This document shows positions 47,801 through 62,800 of a stretch of DNA of 64,000 bases, in pieces. The number at the start of each line of letters is the position of its first letter. Position 1 is the first letter of the stretch. The notes under the pieces are model-generated. The model had not been told where the DNA came from, searched no databases, and saw only the letters and a list, made by a program, of their open reading frames with translations. The DNA lies in assembly GCF_037975245.1 (NCBI RefSeq), contig NC_092571.1:8160501-8224500 (forward strand), given 5' to 3'. Source of the DNA: Apostichopus japonicus. Its lineage: Eukaryota; Echinodermata; Holothuroidea; Aspidochirotida; Stichopodidae. The position numbers and the translations under genes are program-made.

Positions 47801-50800
47801 AGACCATTAGGATTTTTGTATCTTTGAGCGAGGCACTTTAATCTCCATTGCCTCTCTTAACCCAGTTGTATAAATGGGGGGGGGGGGAACAGCCAGGTTA
47901 ACGTGTAAAAAAAAGTTGCGTGTGCCTTATTCTGGCTGCAACCCTGTGGAAAGTTCCCCAGGTAATAAAGTAGATGGGATGCACTTTAGTGCACTGGGAG
48001 AGAGCTACTGTTGAATTCAAAACACACGAGGCTGTTTGGGTGTGACAAATTACCAATGACCAAGGTTGACGATCGTTAAAGTCGTGTGAGAGGGCCTTGC
48101 CCTGATACAAGGTTGTAAAACCTACTTGGTCGAAATGGTAGAGATGGAACAACTCTCTCAACTAATGATATCTGGAAATTTCATACCTATAAAATATCTT
48201 TATATTAGCAGCTTTTCCTTTCTCTTCCCCTCCTCTTGTTATTTCCCTAACTCTTCTGCCACCCCCCTCCCCCCTCCCCCTCCCCTCCCCCTTCTTCTCC
48301 ATCTTAATCTTAAGCTTACCTTTAAAGACTGAACTTGACGGCTGAAGGTCTCCACCTGATTTTGCAGAAACACCTTTTCTTTCTATAGATGGTAAAGAAA
48401 ACCACAAACAGACAAAAACATCAAAATAACGTAACACCAAAATTAAGACCAAATTATTGTTCAAAATATTAGAAAATGACATAATTATGTTTTATACTTG
48501 CTAGACTCTCTTCCAAAACTACCATCGCTGATACCTATCAGGGCCATACAATAAACCTACCTAAAATTTAACACATTTTCCATCATTTGACATCAAAAAT
48601 TGTATGTCAATGCCTCAGTTTGAGCAATAGTCGGGAAGTTTGATAACATTGTTGATTATTTCAGTTTCCTTTGTTTGTGGGTTTTTTTCACAGTAATATA
48701 CAAAATACACATATAATTGATTGAGTTAAATATATAGCATGCATAGTTGTGTTCTAAGGGAGCCTCGTGGATTCACAAAGTAGAAGACTGCCATGAATGA
48801 ATGGAAGAGTAAAGGTAACGAGGAAGTAAGACAAAAGAACAGGATATAACAAAATGTGTGCACTTCTGTATGTATACACACTTAACCGAATGATGCAGAT
48901 ACTGTAAGATGGTGAATGAAACCGACACTTAACATTGACGGGATCAATAATCAATAATAAACTGCATAACTAGCTAACTGAAGAAAGAATGTGAACTAGT
49001 ATGTCTTGATGATGTCGTTTAACAAACATTTTCTTCCATCTTTGATGGGGTGGGGTTGGGGGTGGGGGGGCTGGGGGAGATGGAAGGCATTGTATTCTTT
49101 TAGAGAAATTAACAGGACGGTATAAAAGTAACCAAATATTAAATATGGACAACTTACACAGCCAATGTCTTACCTCATTTGCAGATATTAACTGCTCGTT
49201 TTCTATTAGCCGATCTGTGAGTATGGATTTATCTTGATTTGCTTGGTCTAGCTGTTGCTTCGCCTCGCGAAGTTGCAAAAAGTATTGTTGGCCTAGTTCA
49301 TTTTCGGCTTTTAGGGTCTCTAATTGACCTTCATGGAGGAAGATAGGACACAAGCATGTACATGAAACACAAAAACACGAAAAGTAACAATTTTTTAAAA
49401 ACTGTTCTAAAACACCTCATCAGGGCTTGGTTTTAAGGAAGCCTCTCAGACAACCTGCTTTTATAAATAATTTTCTTGTAAAAATGTTTGTAAGAGGGGT
49501 TGGACAAGCCTAAAACTGATACAGGTTTTCCAAGCAAACGTTATGCCTTCTCAGACCATGGGGACGAAAATCCATTCAAAATAATCTCTACATTAATTAT
49601 AGAGATTGATTTAAGGTTATAAATACCAGTTTAAGTTTTGAAGATATTGCCCAATAAGATGTGTCTGCAATGCTCCTTTACGAAAAAGTACATTGCATCC
49701 TCTACCCTCTTTGTGCAATCGTTCAGCCCTTGTTGCAAATGTCGATTTATTTACTGTATCTATTTTAAAGACTGTTTCAAAAACAAGGATTTTCGCATGT
49801 TTGATGTATTTTGTGAGATAATGGACGGTGGTATTGTGAGGTTGACTGCTGTAATGGTAGTGCTTCTTAAAGTGATAAACTGGTGTCAGACAATGGAATG
49901 GGTAAAATAATTACCTTGCAAAAAAAAAAGAAAGTTAATTCACACTGTTAGTTGAGATCCAACCTCAATAGCTTGTATCTAACTCAAGATATGATTGGTT
50001 CAATGAATGTAACCTATTTTGACTGGCTAAACTCTGAATTCTTGTCAGAGAGTAGATCACAGTGGGTAGTCTGTGATGCCATCATGGTAGATACTCTGCA
50101 AAACTCATTAACTTTCCTATTATAACCTTTTTGTTAATTTATCCTTGAAATGTGCTACCTTTTTGTTCATCAAAACTCCTTACTTTTTGGTAGAAATATT
50201 ATTTTCCTCTGTGAATAAGTGAAATAAATAATTACAAAGCAAAATAAAAAACCAATTTCCAGCAGAATTGCCATGACAACGCCTGTTGCCAGATGCATTT
50301 TCAGAATACTACCAAAAAACAAAAAAAAATCATATCTTTGTCACAAACAACATAATTTTGACCTAAAGTTGCGGAACACTTCCAGCATTTCCATTTAATA
50401 AGCGATCGACTTCAGCCTATAAAACCTCCCTTTAAAACTCTCACACCTACAGCCAACTAATATTTGTCAAATAAAACCTCCCACCCACCTGTTAAAAGTT
50501 GTTGTTTTTCATCACAGGATTCTTTCAGCTGAGTAGTATTGGTCTGCAGTTCATAAAGCATCTTTTCCTTTTCCTCAACGGCCTTTCTCTCTCGTTGCAA
50601 GGCGTCCTCTAATTCCTCCTTAATATCATCATTTTGAGACTTTAAAACAAAAGAAAGAGAGATAGATAGAACAATGAGTTTAGCAGAACAAAGGAGATCA
50701 AACGAACCACCTGAAATTAAAAGATACACGAAAGCTGCTTGTTGCGCTTTGGTTGAATTTTTTTCCGACCAATCTACTCAATCTGTTACTCGAACTAAGA

Positions 50801-53800
50801 TTATAGTTGATGTAATCATCTTAATAAACTGACTTTTCAAAGGAGACTACTTCGTAATATTTTCAACATGAGATGGACCAATAACAATTGGTTATCAAAA
50901 CGATGAGCTCTTCAATGAAACCAACCAAACACCTTGGTCATCCATAGTCGCACATAGAAGATGGAGATTTTTCGGTCATGTAGCAAGACTCCAGGAGGAT
51001 GCTCAAGCAAAGGTTGCATTAAGAGAAGCATTGAGACATTACTGCCAAACCAGTAGGAAGGTCCGTGAATACCTTGCTTGGAAAATAAAGTCGCAATTTA
51101 AGTACGTTAACATTAACAATTTCGAGGAAGCAATAAACCTTGTGCAAGATCGTGATACGTGGAGGAGGTTAATCACTGAGCATGTCGGATAGACGAGACT
51201 CAACTTACTACTACTACTACTACTAATCATCTTAGATACTGGTCTAGCTTTCTCCCACCGAGTGAAGGTAACAGGGATATTCCAGCAACTGACTATGTGA
51301 CTCTTTTATGGAAAAGAAAAATATTCCACGCTGTTATTTCAAAATTCATTTCTCAATATCTTGTCCCCTAACTCAAGATATGGTTGTTCAAATGAACCCT
51401 ATTAATAGCTGTCTATTAAAGCCTCTATTGTTTCTCCGTGGATCCCAGTAGGGTGATCTGTGATGTCAGAGCGACCATTGTTTTACTTGAAAAGCTTTTT
51501 GCTATTCTTTCATAATTTTTCTTGCCGATTTATCGTTGAAACCAGGTACATTTGGAATGATTGCTTTAATAGCTGGGAAGGTGCTTTTTATCTTTGGAAT
51601 TTCATTAACATGCAAGTTTTTATAGACACATTCAATTTTCTTCTGTGGAGGTTAAGTGACTTACATATTTACAAAGAAGAACTTATCAACATTTTTAGCA
51701 GAATTGCGGTGATGGCATCATTTAATTTTTCATATGAAGTCACATAATACCACCAAATTTGAATATTTCATAACCCAATTTGCCCAAGTTTTTGCTTAAG
51801 CAATCAACTTCAGCCAGCAGAATACCCCTTTAACAATTAAGTGATTTACAACGAGTTCAAATTTTTAAATTTCCAATGTTGTGTCTCACACCAGCATTAA
51901 TCGCATTCACAAAGCAAGTTTCAAAATTTTGCTGGGCTCTTTTACCACTAATTGCTATAAAACTTGAGTACTCAAGGTACTTGATAACCCCCCCCCCCCC
52001 CCCAAAAAAAAAGTACCAAGATTTATTGCTAAGAACCCTAGTAGTGATAAACTGTACATCAAAGAACGCAACATACAACCAGCATCGAGAAATTACCCTT
52101 GTCAAAACTGATTTGTATACCTGGCACTCGAGTAGATTTTGCGAATGTCAAAACAACAGACTACAGCTTCCTATGTATGTGCTTCAAAACTTGTCTGACT
52201 TAACCGGGAGGTTTCCATGACAACCTCAACCTACTACACGTGCAACCCTGGTAACTATTCAATAGAAAAGCATAGGCTGATATAAGAAACTCTATGGCTT
52301 TATATAGTAAAAGACCAGTGAATGAATAGTCATAGTTGTATAATGATGAACAATCAAATGAAACCCATACATGTATATATGCACGGCCACATAACTGATC
52401 AAAAAAAATATTAAAAATTTGAACAAGATATGTATATATATTTACATATATTTTATATATATATATTTATCAACAAAAAAAAATGTATACATGTATAGTT
52501 ACATTATTTAATACCACAATAGCTTGTATGGATGAAGCACATTAATTTTCTGACTCGTGTCAATTTTTTATTTTACATAACTGCTAGTTGGTTTGATACA
52601 GTTTAATATGCTGGATTCTTGTATTACTCTCCCAATTTGCACGATTGTACGGCAGTTTCTTTTTTCAAGCATTGTACATAACACCCAATGCAGTGGTTTG
52701 CAATTGATTCCCTACAGAGTGCCACAAGAAACAAAAACAAAAATATGGAGCAAACGGCTAGACAGAATCAAGATCTTTCTACAATGCTAGATTGAGAAAT
52801 GTACAGGGTTTGATGCATATTGTGGCTGATGCCTAATACCTTAAGAAACCTCAATATTATTCACGGATCGAAATCTGTGGCGGGCTGGATTTTTGGCAAA
52901 CAGACCACCTACTGAGAACTAATGATCTAAATGTAACGATCTACAGGTGTCACTTCCTTTCACTTCCTTCACAGGCCTTTTCTACTTGTGATAAAAAATT
53001 GGAAAGCAATGTTTTCAAGTTTTACTGATCAGTCTAATATCAAAGTGTAAAGTAAAGTAAGGACCACAACAATGCCTCTAGTGGACTTTCTCGAGGATTT
53101 TCATGTATTTTGCAAAAATTGCTATCGTTGCATCGGGAAACAGAGCATATTCACGTTGGAGTCATCGCTACGTATGTAACTTTACGTTGTGAGCGCTGTG
53201 GTTAAAGGCAGTGATCTAAGGCTTGCAGGTTCGAGTCCTGGCCAGATCATTGCGTTGTGTTCTTGGGCAAGGCACTTTATCTCCATTGCCTCTCTTCACC
53301 CTGCAGGTGTATAAATGGGGACCTGTGAGATAAACTGTCAGTTGGGTTCTGTTTAGCCACTGCCATGTGGAGGGATTGTCTTTGTGTTTGAAAAGTTATC
53401 GTTGACCAGGGTAATATTGTTATGCGCCTTAAGCATCATTATCTGTGGATATGTCTGCACTTTATACTCAATATCATTATTATCATTGTTATCTATATAG
53501 CAGGATGCTTAAAAGTTACGTCAAGCTCTGATTCCTGATTTAGTAGTAATTTACCAAAAAAAAAGAAAATTTCTTACAAACTGGCTAACCTTCATGTTGA
53601 GTCTCCTCAATGGATAAAGACACGGCAGTAAAAGAGAGCTCACTGACAGAAACGCAATTTAGTTGATTACTATGAGTGTACTAAAAATGAATAGACAGGG
53701 GCCTTAAAATTCGGACTATTAAATTGCTAAGTAAGAGAGGCTATCACTTGGATGATAGTGAAAACAAGACAACTCAGACACTTGCCATTTTTTTTCTTGC

Positions 53801-56800
53801 TAAGAGAAAAATTAAAATGTAATCAAGATACTTTGTGTCAAGTAAAGGCCACTTGAGATTTGGTGAAAAACGGTCAAGTTTTCGGATACAGGTAAAGTTT
53901 TAAAAAAAAAGTATATGTGAAAGTTTGAAACCTGCATTTGCATACAAGTAGCAATCCGGTCACAGCGAGTAGCACTTCGCTATGCGGCCATACCAGATAA
54001 AAACTATATAGCCCCACCTCCCACGCCAAGTCCAAATTGACCGTACTGTTGGCAGTAAACTAAGGTGACCGTATTTGCCTGACTGGAATCAGGGACATTT
54101 ATTGCGTTACTGATATGGGGGAGGGGTTTAAGGGGAGGGGGTTTTCAAGTGCCTAAGGTGCTTAAATGTAAAATGGTGATACTTAGAAGCACTTTTTAAA
54201 TCAATTTTATTTTCAAAAATGTAGCTTTTTCTTAGATGAAATTTACTTACTTTACAAAGAGTGCTAGGCTAGATCGATCTAGCATATTTTAACAGTGTTT
54301 CCACTTTACACTGGCCCAAGTTAATTCCTGGTTAGTTCTGTTCTGCGACTGCACACTTGACTAAATTTTGTTTTTACAATTATTATACTAATAATGTGGG
54401 ATATTTTCAAATTCCTGAACATTTTGACGAATCGGGGACATTTTCGGGGACACTTGTTCATCGGGGACAGCACACTGTAATCGGGGACTGTCCCCGAAAA
54501 TCGGGGACGTCTGGTCACCTTACAGTAAACTCACCTTTAACATCTTATGTTGTATATTCAAGGCATTGTATTTGTTATTCGCCTCTTGCTGTTCAAACGA
54601 GTGGAGAAAAGAAAAGAAAAGAGAATTATATTCAGAAAGTATTGATCTAAATTCTAGTCCGTAACTCAAATAAGTAGTAGACGCAATTCCAATATGGACT
54701 TTATACTCCATCGCTACAAATTTACACACTTCACTTGTAAACTTTACACACCATGTCAGTTTATACTTTTTGCAAATAAAACAATCATAATGAAATGCTT
54801 TACTAGAACATAATTTCACAACAAACAATTCACAAATAAAAGGCAGACAGCAGACTGAGAAGATTAGTGTAAAGGTTCAAATCACATTATGCTTAGGTGA
54901 AACACCCTATCTTACCCTAACAGTCTAACGTACAGATTTTTGGTAGGCAGGGAAAAATTGAAAGTGTGTTTAATACACGTTCCTTTGCCTAAAAATTTTG
55001 AGGTTTTTTTACTGTAGTTTTGCTATCACAAAATAGTAAGGTATGTTGTATAAATAAATGCTATTTAACATCTTGACATAAGAGTAACAATGTTGTATAC
55101 AGTAGCATTATGTAGATGCTATGCTACAGCAGATAAAATGCTAGCCTATTGGGAATTCTATTGGGAGCAATTGGCTGGTTACACTTGCAAACAACATGGG
55201 GGACTTTTTGGCCTTCCATTGTATGGTTCTGAATACATACTTAATAATACCTTTCTGACAGATGCAATCAGCTTAGCCTTATTAAGATATAAGAATTGGG
55301 GCAGAAGTGGTTTGTATTGTCATTAGAAGGGAAGCTACTAGTTATTACTCTCTAATCAACATTTGGGACTTTTTAGACTTCCATTGTATGGTAAAGAAGA
55401 CATAATTTATAATACTTTCCTGACAGATGCATCCAGCTTAGCCTTATTTACATATTATAATTGGGGCAGAAGTGGTTTACATTGTCACTAGAATGAAATG
55501 GTTAGTTATTACTCTCTAATCAACATAATTTGGGACTTTTTAGACTTCCATTGTATGGTTTTGAATACATACTTTATCATACTTTTCTGATAGATGCATC
55601 CAGCTTAGCCTTATTTACATATAAGAATTGGGGCAGAAGTGCTTTATATTGTCATTAGAAGGGAACGGTTAGTTATTACTCTCTAAATCAACATTTGGGA
55701 CTTTTTAGACTTCCATTGTACGGTAAAGAAGACGTACTTTGTAATACATTTCTGACAGATGCATCCAGCTTAGCCTAATTTGCATATAAGAATCCGGGCA
55801 GAAGTTGTTACTGTCGAAGAATGTGTATGATTAATTCTTTATAAGTTTGATAAACAAACCCAGCCAGCAGACTTTTTGGAGATTTGTAAAATAATGCTGT
55901 ACATACTTCAAAGATTTAAATGACGGCTTCCAAACTGTTTCGTTGGTAACCCATGTTCAAGTTCCCTACAGTAGGTTAGTCACGATCCAAAAACTTTTAC
56001 TATATAAGCCCCCTCTCACCCCCCCCATCTAACCCACCCCACACTACCAAAGAAATAAAAGATAGAAAGGTAAATACTTGTCACTCATATTCAAACTTCA
56101 TAAAAAAAAATTGAACGACATTATCACAACAGTTTTCCTTGCTGAGACATCTTACTCTTTAACTACAAACATTCCTGACATTCTAAGATAACATTTGAAA
56201 GGTCTGAACATTCAAGGGATCATGTATCGTAGCTTTACTTTAACCGGTTACAGCACTAAAGTATGTAGTTTTCTGAAGGTAATAAGGAGGACTTTTAATT
56301 ACTGTATCATGCAGACTTTAGGTTAATTATGCCTCTTATTAACTGTTCGACAAGAGCACGATAATTCAATTACTATTCGTTGTGATTTTAACTCACCTTT
56401 TCTAGTTCAATCGTTCTTTGTGCATCTGAGGAAAGGAAAATATACATAATTAATATGGTTGATTAATTGACAAACTTTTGCGGTACAGTAGTTAATACCA
56501 TGGTGACGATAAAGAACAAGCGTGCCATACCCAGCTGTAAAGTAGCGACCTCAACTTAAGTCAATCAAGTTTTAAACCAACTATTTAGAACAAAGACACT
56601 TTTGCTTGACAATTGCAATAAGTGGTATTGCAAAGTTGTTATGAAAGTTCATTTCTATTTTTTTATAAATATTTTTTTTAAATTTTTCTTTATTATATTT
56701 TTGAAACTTTGCTATCATATTTCTTCACCTCTATGTACAATGCAGTATTTCTCAATTTCAGTGAAAAGGCTGCATTGGTCAATCTGGATCCCTATGGCAA

Positions 56801-59800
56801 CTGAGTGAACACAATGAAGTCCTCACAAAAGCAAACAATACATTTGCAATACACACCACAATTGTTGCTAGAAGTGTACTGTTAGTTCAGAAACTGTTGT
56901 GGCCATTTTAGCACATCTAGCATACATACACGGTCATAAACTACTAACGAGTGCAACTAATGAATTACTAATGGCTCAGTATGCCCACAAGCAGAATTTG
57001 CATACTCTTTCTCTTAAGTCTTTGGTATTTTTTTTTTCTTTCTTTCATAAAAAGTATTTTTTCCTTTTATATTAAAACCAGACAAAAAAAATCTTAAATG
57101 TTCTCATACCTAAAATTTGTACGATAAATACAGCGTACAGTGTCTTTATATGCATGTTTGACAGATGTTAACACTTTGTATTGATCTTACTTACAAACTC
57201 CGGTAAATTCACATTGACGACACATCTGGGCAACACAATAAACAAACATGACGTGACTAACGGCATACTAAGCTTCTGTGTGACTTTCCCAAATACAACT
57301 TTGATTGTTTACCTAAACCGTCGACTTTTCTATACACACTCAAATGTGTGAAACTGTACACCATACATTTTCAAATGGGTATACAAATTTTTTTCTTTAA
57401 ATTAGTAACATAAGACATATTTCACACTAACAGCTTGTGATCATATCGAATAACTCACACCATGTCAAATCTCCACACTGTCTGGAATAACATGAGAAGA
57501 CATATTAAATTATACAGACTTCTCCGTTGAATTTATTTCTAAAATTAGAAACATTTTGGGGTGAAACAAAGAGACACTGATCGTCTCTGGGCTTTATTCT
57601 ATCATTAATCAGAATATTAACGAGAAACTTGCAAACAGGAGCAACTCGACAGTGGCGAGTCTCTACTCAGGCGGTACAAACCACGGGACGAGATTTGAAG
57701 CTCTAGTTTTGTTTCCCTGTTGACAATTTGCGTCATTTTGACTCACTCTCAGTTAAATTCAATTTGATTGGATTTCCCTACATCTAAAGATGAGAATCCA
57801 TGTGGCTCTAAATGACTTTACTTTAGAACTCATAATGGGACTCTATGGGCGCCTTTGAATGGAGGGCATTGCCATTGGAGAAAGCCTATTGATCCCTTGA
57901 AGCTCAGAGTGTGAAAACTAATTTTCTTTTTTAAGTGAAGCTTAAAACAAGAATACAAACTCTCTGAGGCAGATTTCATTTCCTGGATGACTGAATGTTC
58001 AGTTGCAGACCTATAGAGCCCACATTCACAAAACTAAACTGAATCTGACCAAACTTTGAAATTTAAAATACAAAGTCCACTTGTTGAAGGAGAATTTCTT
58101 AACGACACCGCATCATCGCAGCATTTTGTACAACAAAGATATATATATATGTGCAGTTTTCAAGCTTGGTGATAATTTGGGAATTTAGGCATCTGGCAAC
58201 AGAACATCTACTACACCATGATGTCATCCAAGGCAACCTATCATCCAGTATTGTGATCAACTTACTTGAGTAAGGGAAGCAATAAGTCAGTCAAAAATTT
58301 GTAAATCATTCAATCACCCCGTACCCCGTACCTGCATCTTGATTTAGGAATAAGATATTGAGATGGGAGTTTCAGCTGATAGTACATACAGAATACATAT
58401 TATATTTTTTATTCAGAGTAAAAATTTTACGTAACCTGATGCTGGAATAACCCTTCACACAAGTTTGATTTGATTTCCATCACATGGTGGATGATATAAT
58501 ATGTAGGGAAGTTTGGGGAGCAAGGAGGGGTAGCTGTAGAAAGTTGGTAAAATCTAACATCCTATCCCAAATTCTCTGATTTTACACATCGTTTAATACC
58601 TTCTTTCGCCCGTTTGGTTTCACTTTTAGAATCTTTTAAGTTCTTCTCCAGACGAGTTCTATGTTCATAAACAACTGAAAAGAAAAGGGGAGAAGAAAGA
58701 AAACAACATTTCAGAATTCTCTTTCAAAGAATCAGGAATGAGCTTAAATCAAACTTTCAGATATATATATATTTCTGATAAGAAACTTGATTAAAAGTCA
58801 AAAAGTACATTTCTGAGGTATCGTCTCTAACCCTAAAATGGCGCACTTGCACTATCAGTTTTATGTCATATATCACCATATAGAAACACTCTCCTCTAGC
58901 CACTGGGTGGGGGTATCGGGTAAGAATGGGCAGGTTATTGTCCTTAATTATGAATCCATTCAAGGTATATATTTGACAATGTTCATATATTCTACATGTT
59001 TCAATTTAAGGATCTCAGCTGTGCAACTTTCTTCTTTTTTTTAAACCTTGCACAAGTCTGTCAATGTTCAGAATTGCTTTTCTCTTCATTATGACTGAAA
59101 GCAAAGGTTTTCAGACTTTGGCCTACAGTATCATTGGTACCTCGACCAGTTTTCAACAGGGTTCCTGTGCTCACTAAGGTGGAGGGGGAGGGGGGAGGAA
59201 CCTACTGTATGTACCAAGTATACAACCATGACAGTAGTTTCCGATGCATCATGTAAATACGAGGAAGTGTCACAACCACACTTACATCCTACTTTTGCCC
59301 AGAATGCAACTGAAAATTTAACTTGTGTTGCATCATGTTTACAACGTGTCTCAACACACACTAAACAAACATACGTGCACCATCACCATGGCGATGATTT
59401 ATTCAAAATTCAAAATTTCATGATTTAAAGAGTCCAACACATTGGGCATCTATCTTTGGTACTGTTTAAAAGTTGACTATATATGCATACAAATTATACA
59501 ATGTCTCTTTTTCTTTTGGTGCTTAAAAAAAACACAAACTTGCTCTATTCTACACATCATCAATGCATTTTGTACTAGGTATTATTCTAAACCACTCTTT
59601 GGGAAAGGAAAAAAAAAAACGTTACAGTATACACTGTTCCTTGTCATGGGTGACCTTCAATCTGATATTTGGTTAAATTGCCATATTTTGTGATTGTATA
59701 CTACACTTTTGTCCAGACAAATATGAAATCAGTTGATTTATAATAAAATAAAGGTACTGTTCGGTGGGCAACAAGACTGAAACGAGAACCCCTTCAAAGA

Positions 59801-62800
59801 TAAGTGTGTTGACGACGGCAAATTGCGTGTCACTGTGCAAAACGTAAACAAACGTCGATGTGGAATGTGTATTGACCATAATCGTGAAGCTGTATAGCCC
59901 TTTTGCATACATTTCCACTCTGAGTAAGAGCGACCAAGAAGAGATGCTTATTTTCGGACAAAAGTAAAATACAGTTTCCAAAGAAAAACCAATTTAGCCT
60001 TTACAAACATTCTAATAAAGTGAAAAAGTGAAATTGATGTGCACCATCCATGACTGTTACTCACAATGCATATATATAAATTATTTGTACATTATAAAGA
60101 AAAACAAAGATATTTTCAGCACAATTGCTAAGATAATGTCACTTGCTCCACTGTTGGCAGACCTGCAAAGTTCTGCTTAATTATCCATATATTTGTATTA
60201 GTTCCCCACATGTCATCAAAATCATATGATGACTGCAGGGCCACTTCAGAAACCTTTCCTAGCATTCCGATGTGCAGATACGCTTTTAAAATTGCCGTTC
60301 TTTCTCCTGCAGCCAGATGCCATCGTTTCAGTTTTTCAACCGACCCAAGTTCTAATCTAATGCAAGGCTATCTTAATCCAAGGCTAATATTCTGAAGTAG
60401 ATGTGAAATAGCAGTTCTAAGTACAATACTTTAATCTGAGAACATGGATGCTGGGATGCGAGGATGCCCGGTGGACTCCGTCTCTCACACCCCATCCAGA
60501 TGCTAGGATGCATCAGTCATGTGGCCTTGTATTCTATATATCTATTATCTATAGTTGTACCTAATGATACAACCAGGTTTGGCTGGGAAATACGGCTGCA
60601 GGAAATACTGCCAGGTATTTCCTGTCCGGGAAATATTTTCCACAGGTGGGAAATGTTGGGAAATATTAAGCAACTGAAGTTGTTTTCATTTTGTAACTTG
60701 TTTAATTCATGTTGCAAGTGTAATAACACCATCTTAAAACCAAAGCCATCCAAATATGACAAGACAGAAAGGTAATGAAAACTGGTAGGACCTATACATG
60801 TACAAGCCCCTGTAATAACAATACCAAGCATGACATGTTTCGATTAAAATTTGACAACTTTTCAACGTTTCCTCTTTTTTGAACTTTTTTGAACGAAAAC
60901 AATTTACCGTAGTCAATGCTGTAGATTATGCAACGTGGATGAAAATCTGAATGTTTCAAGTTTGGAAAGATATGCTGCAGTACTCAAGATAATCACTAGG
61001 GCGACACAAAGCTAGAACTGTGAGCAAAATCGCCCCCAGTCTAATGTCACTATGATATGTCATTACGGATTTCAGTTACAGTATCAAACACATCGGTTAT
61101 TACTTTCCGATCATTCTGTTTGAATACGAAATCTTGAGTCCCGAAGATTTTCATGCTTTTGATACACCTGTTTGGCAAAATTTCCATCGGTGCCGTAATT
61201 CAGTCATTGCCAAAATTTTATAATAACATGCGTTATTAGCATACCTCCCGTTGTAATTTCTACTGATCAATGCACACGGCGTGTTCGTCTAGCCCACGAC
61301 CACTTTAAGAAATAATAATGCACATGTGCGATAAGTTTCAGCAATTCCTGCCAATAATTATTGCTTTTAAAACTTTTTCGTGATGGTCTACAGCAGGGGT
61401 GGGCAACCTTTTTGAATGAATGGGCCAGATATAAGGAGTAAACAATTGACTGGGCCGCACCTAACCAACGACCTGCTGTTGATTTCAAACTTTTGATTCC
61501 GAGGACTTTCCAGCAATAGGTGTGTGTACTTAATCTGTATTCACAAAAACATAGTGTCAATACAGTACAGTTAATAATTAATGGGGATAATAGGCCTACC
61601 TGACAGCATCATTGGTGCCGATAAATTCTAAGCAGCTAGCTCGTTTTTTGTGATGATGTAAAATACATTGAATTTTTTTCTTTTTCTTGAGACATCTCAC
61701 AGGTTGCCAAAAATTCACTGGCGGGTGGCAAGTGGCCAGCTGGTCATAGGTTGCCCACCCCAGGTCTACAGTATGATATGTTTGGGCTATATGTACGATC
61801 GATCAAACATAGCCTCGGGGGCAAAATAAAGAGATTTCTAATTCGCCACTGGGACCACCCCAGCACAGATTTAGCAACTAAGAAAGAGCTGCCCGAATGT
61901 GGAAGGAATATTTAAAACACGGTTGTTTTAAAAGTTGCCACTGTAAAACAATGGACGAAGGATTGGCTAGTTTGTTAGAAAGGACAACAAACTGTTTATT
62001 TCCTGTCAAGCATGTAAAGATTCCCCGCATGTTCAAGGTGCAAAATTTAAACATGGTGCTGTGAGAGCCAATCCATTTCTCCAGCTAACATTCAATGTTA
62101 AGAAGTTTGCAGCTGATCGGCACATGGAACGTTCAGGTTTGAAGAACACATTTCATACATTTTTTAGGATTCATTTTCTGTACAGCCCGCTGCCCCCCCC
62201 CCCCCCAAAAAAAAATAGCCCCCGAAAAAATTGTCACTAGGGCATTTTTGAGGGAACTAGCCCCATATTTATATTTTGGTTTTTACCCTGGTCAGGAGGA
62301 GCACATGCTTTATAGAGGATGACTCAATTGGTCAGGATGGTGATGCTACTTACTGCATATTCTATAGCCCTTCAAAGAAAGTCAACGAACTGGGACTATG
62401 ATGTGTGAGGGCATTCAGTTTGCAATGGGGCAGGGCTATCATTGTGAACTGACATTATTATCATTCAGTGTGTTGCTGATTATGTAGGCCTATCTTAACT
62501 TTCTAGTGCCTCTCTAGAGGCTAGCAATACCTGAGATTGTCTTGAGTCCACTGTGTAGAGTTCCAATTCAGTGTTAGCTTATTATTATTAAGCAAAGTTA
62601 TAGGCTAGGGGCTAACCTACACTACACTCTACAGTAACTTAGGCCTAAAGCGATGCAAGGAGTTGAACTTCGAATAAGTACTATAGAAGGCTAGGCTCAG
62701 GCTATACTAGGCCTAGTATAGCTACGTCTTAGCGTGAGCCTGCAAGCAATAAAAGCTTCAACTGAAAGAAATGCGCCATATTACCTTGTAGCTGCCCTGT

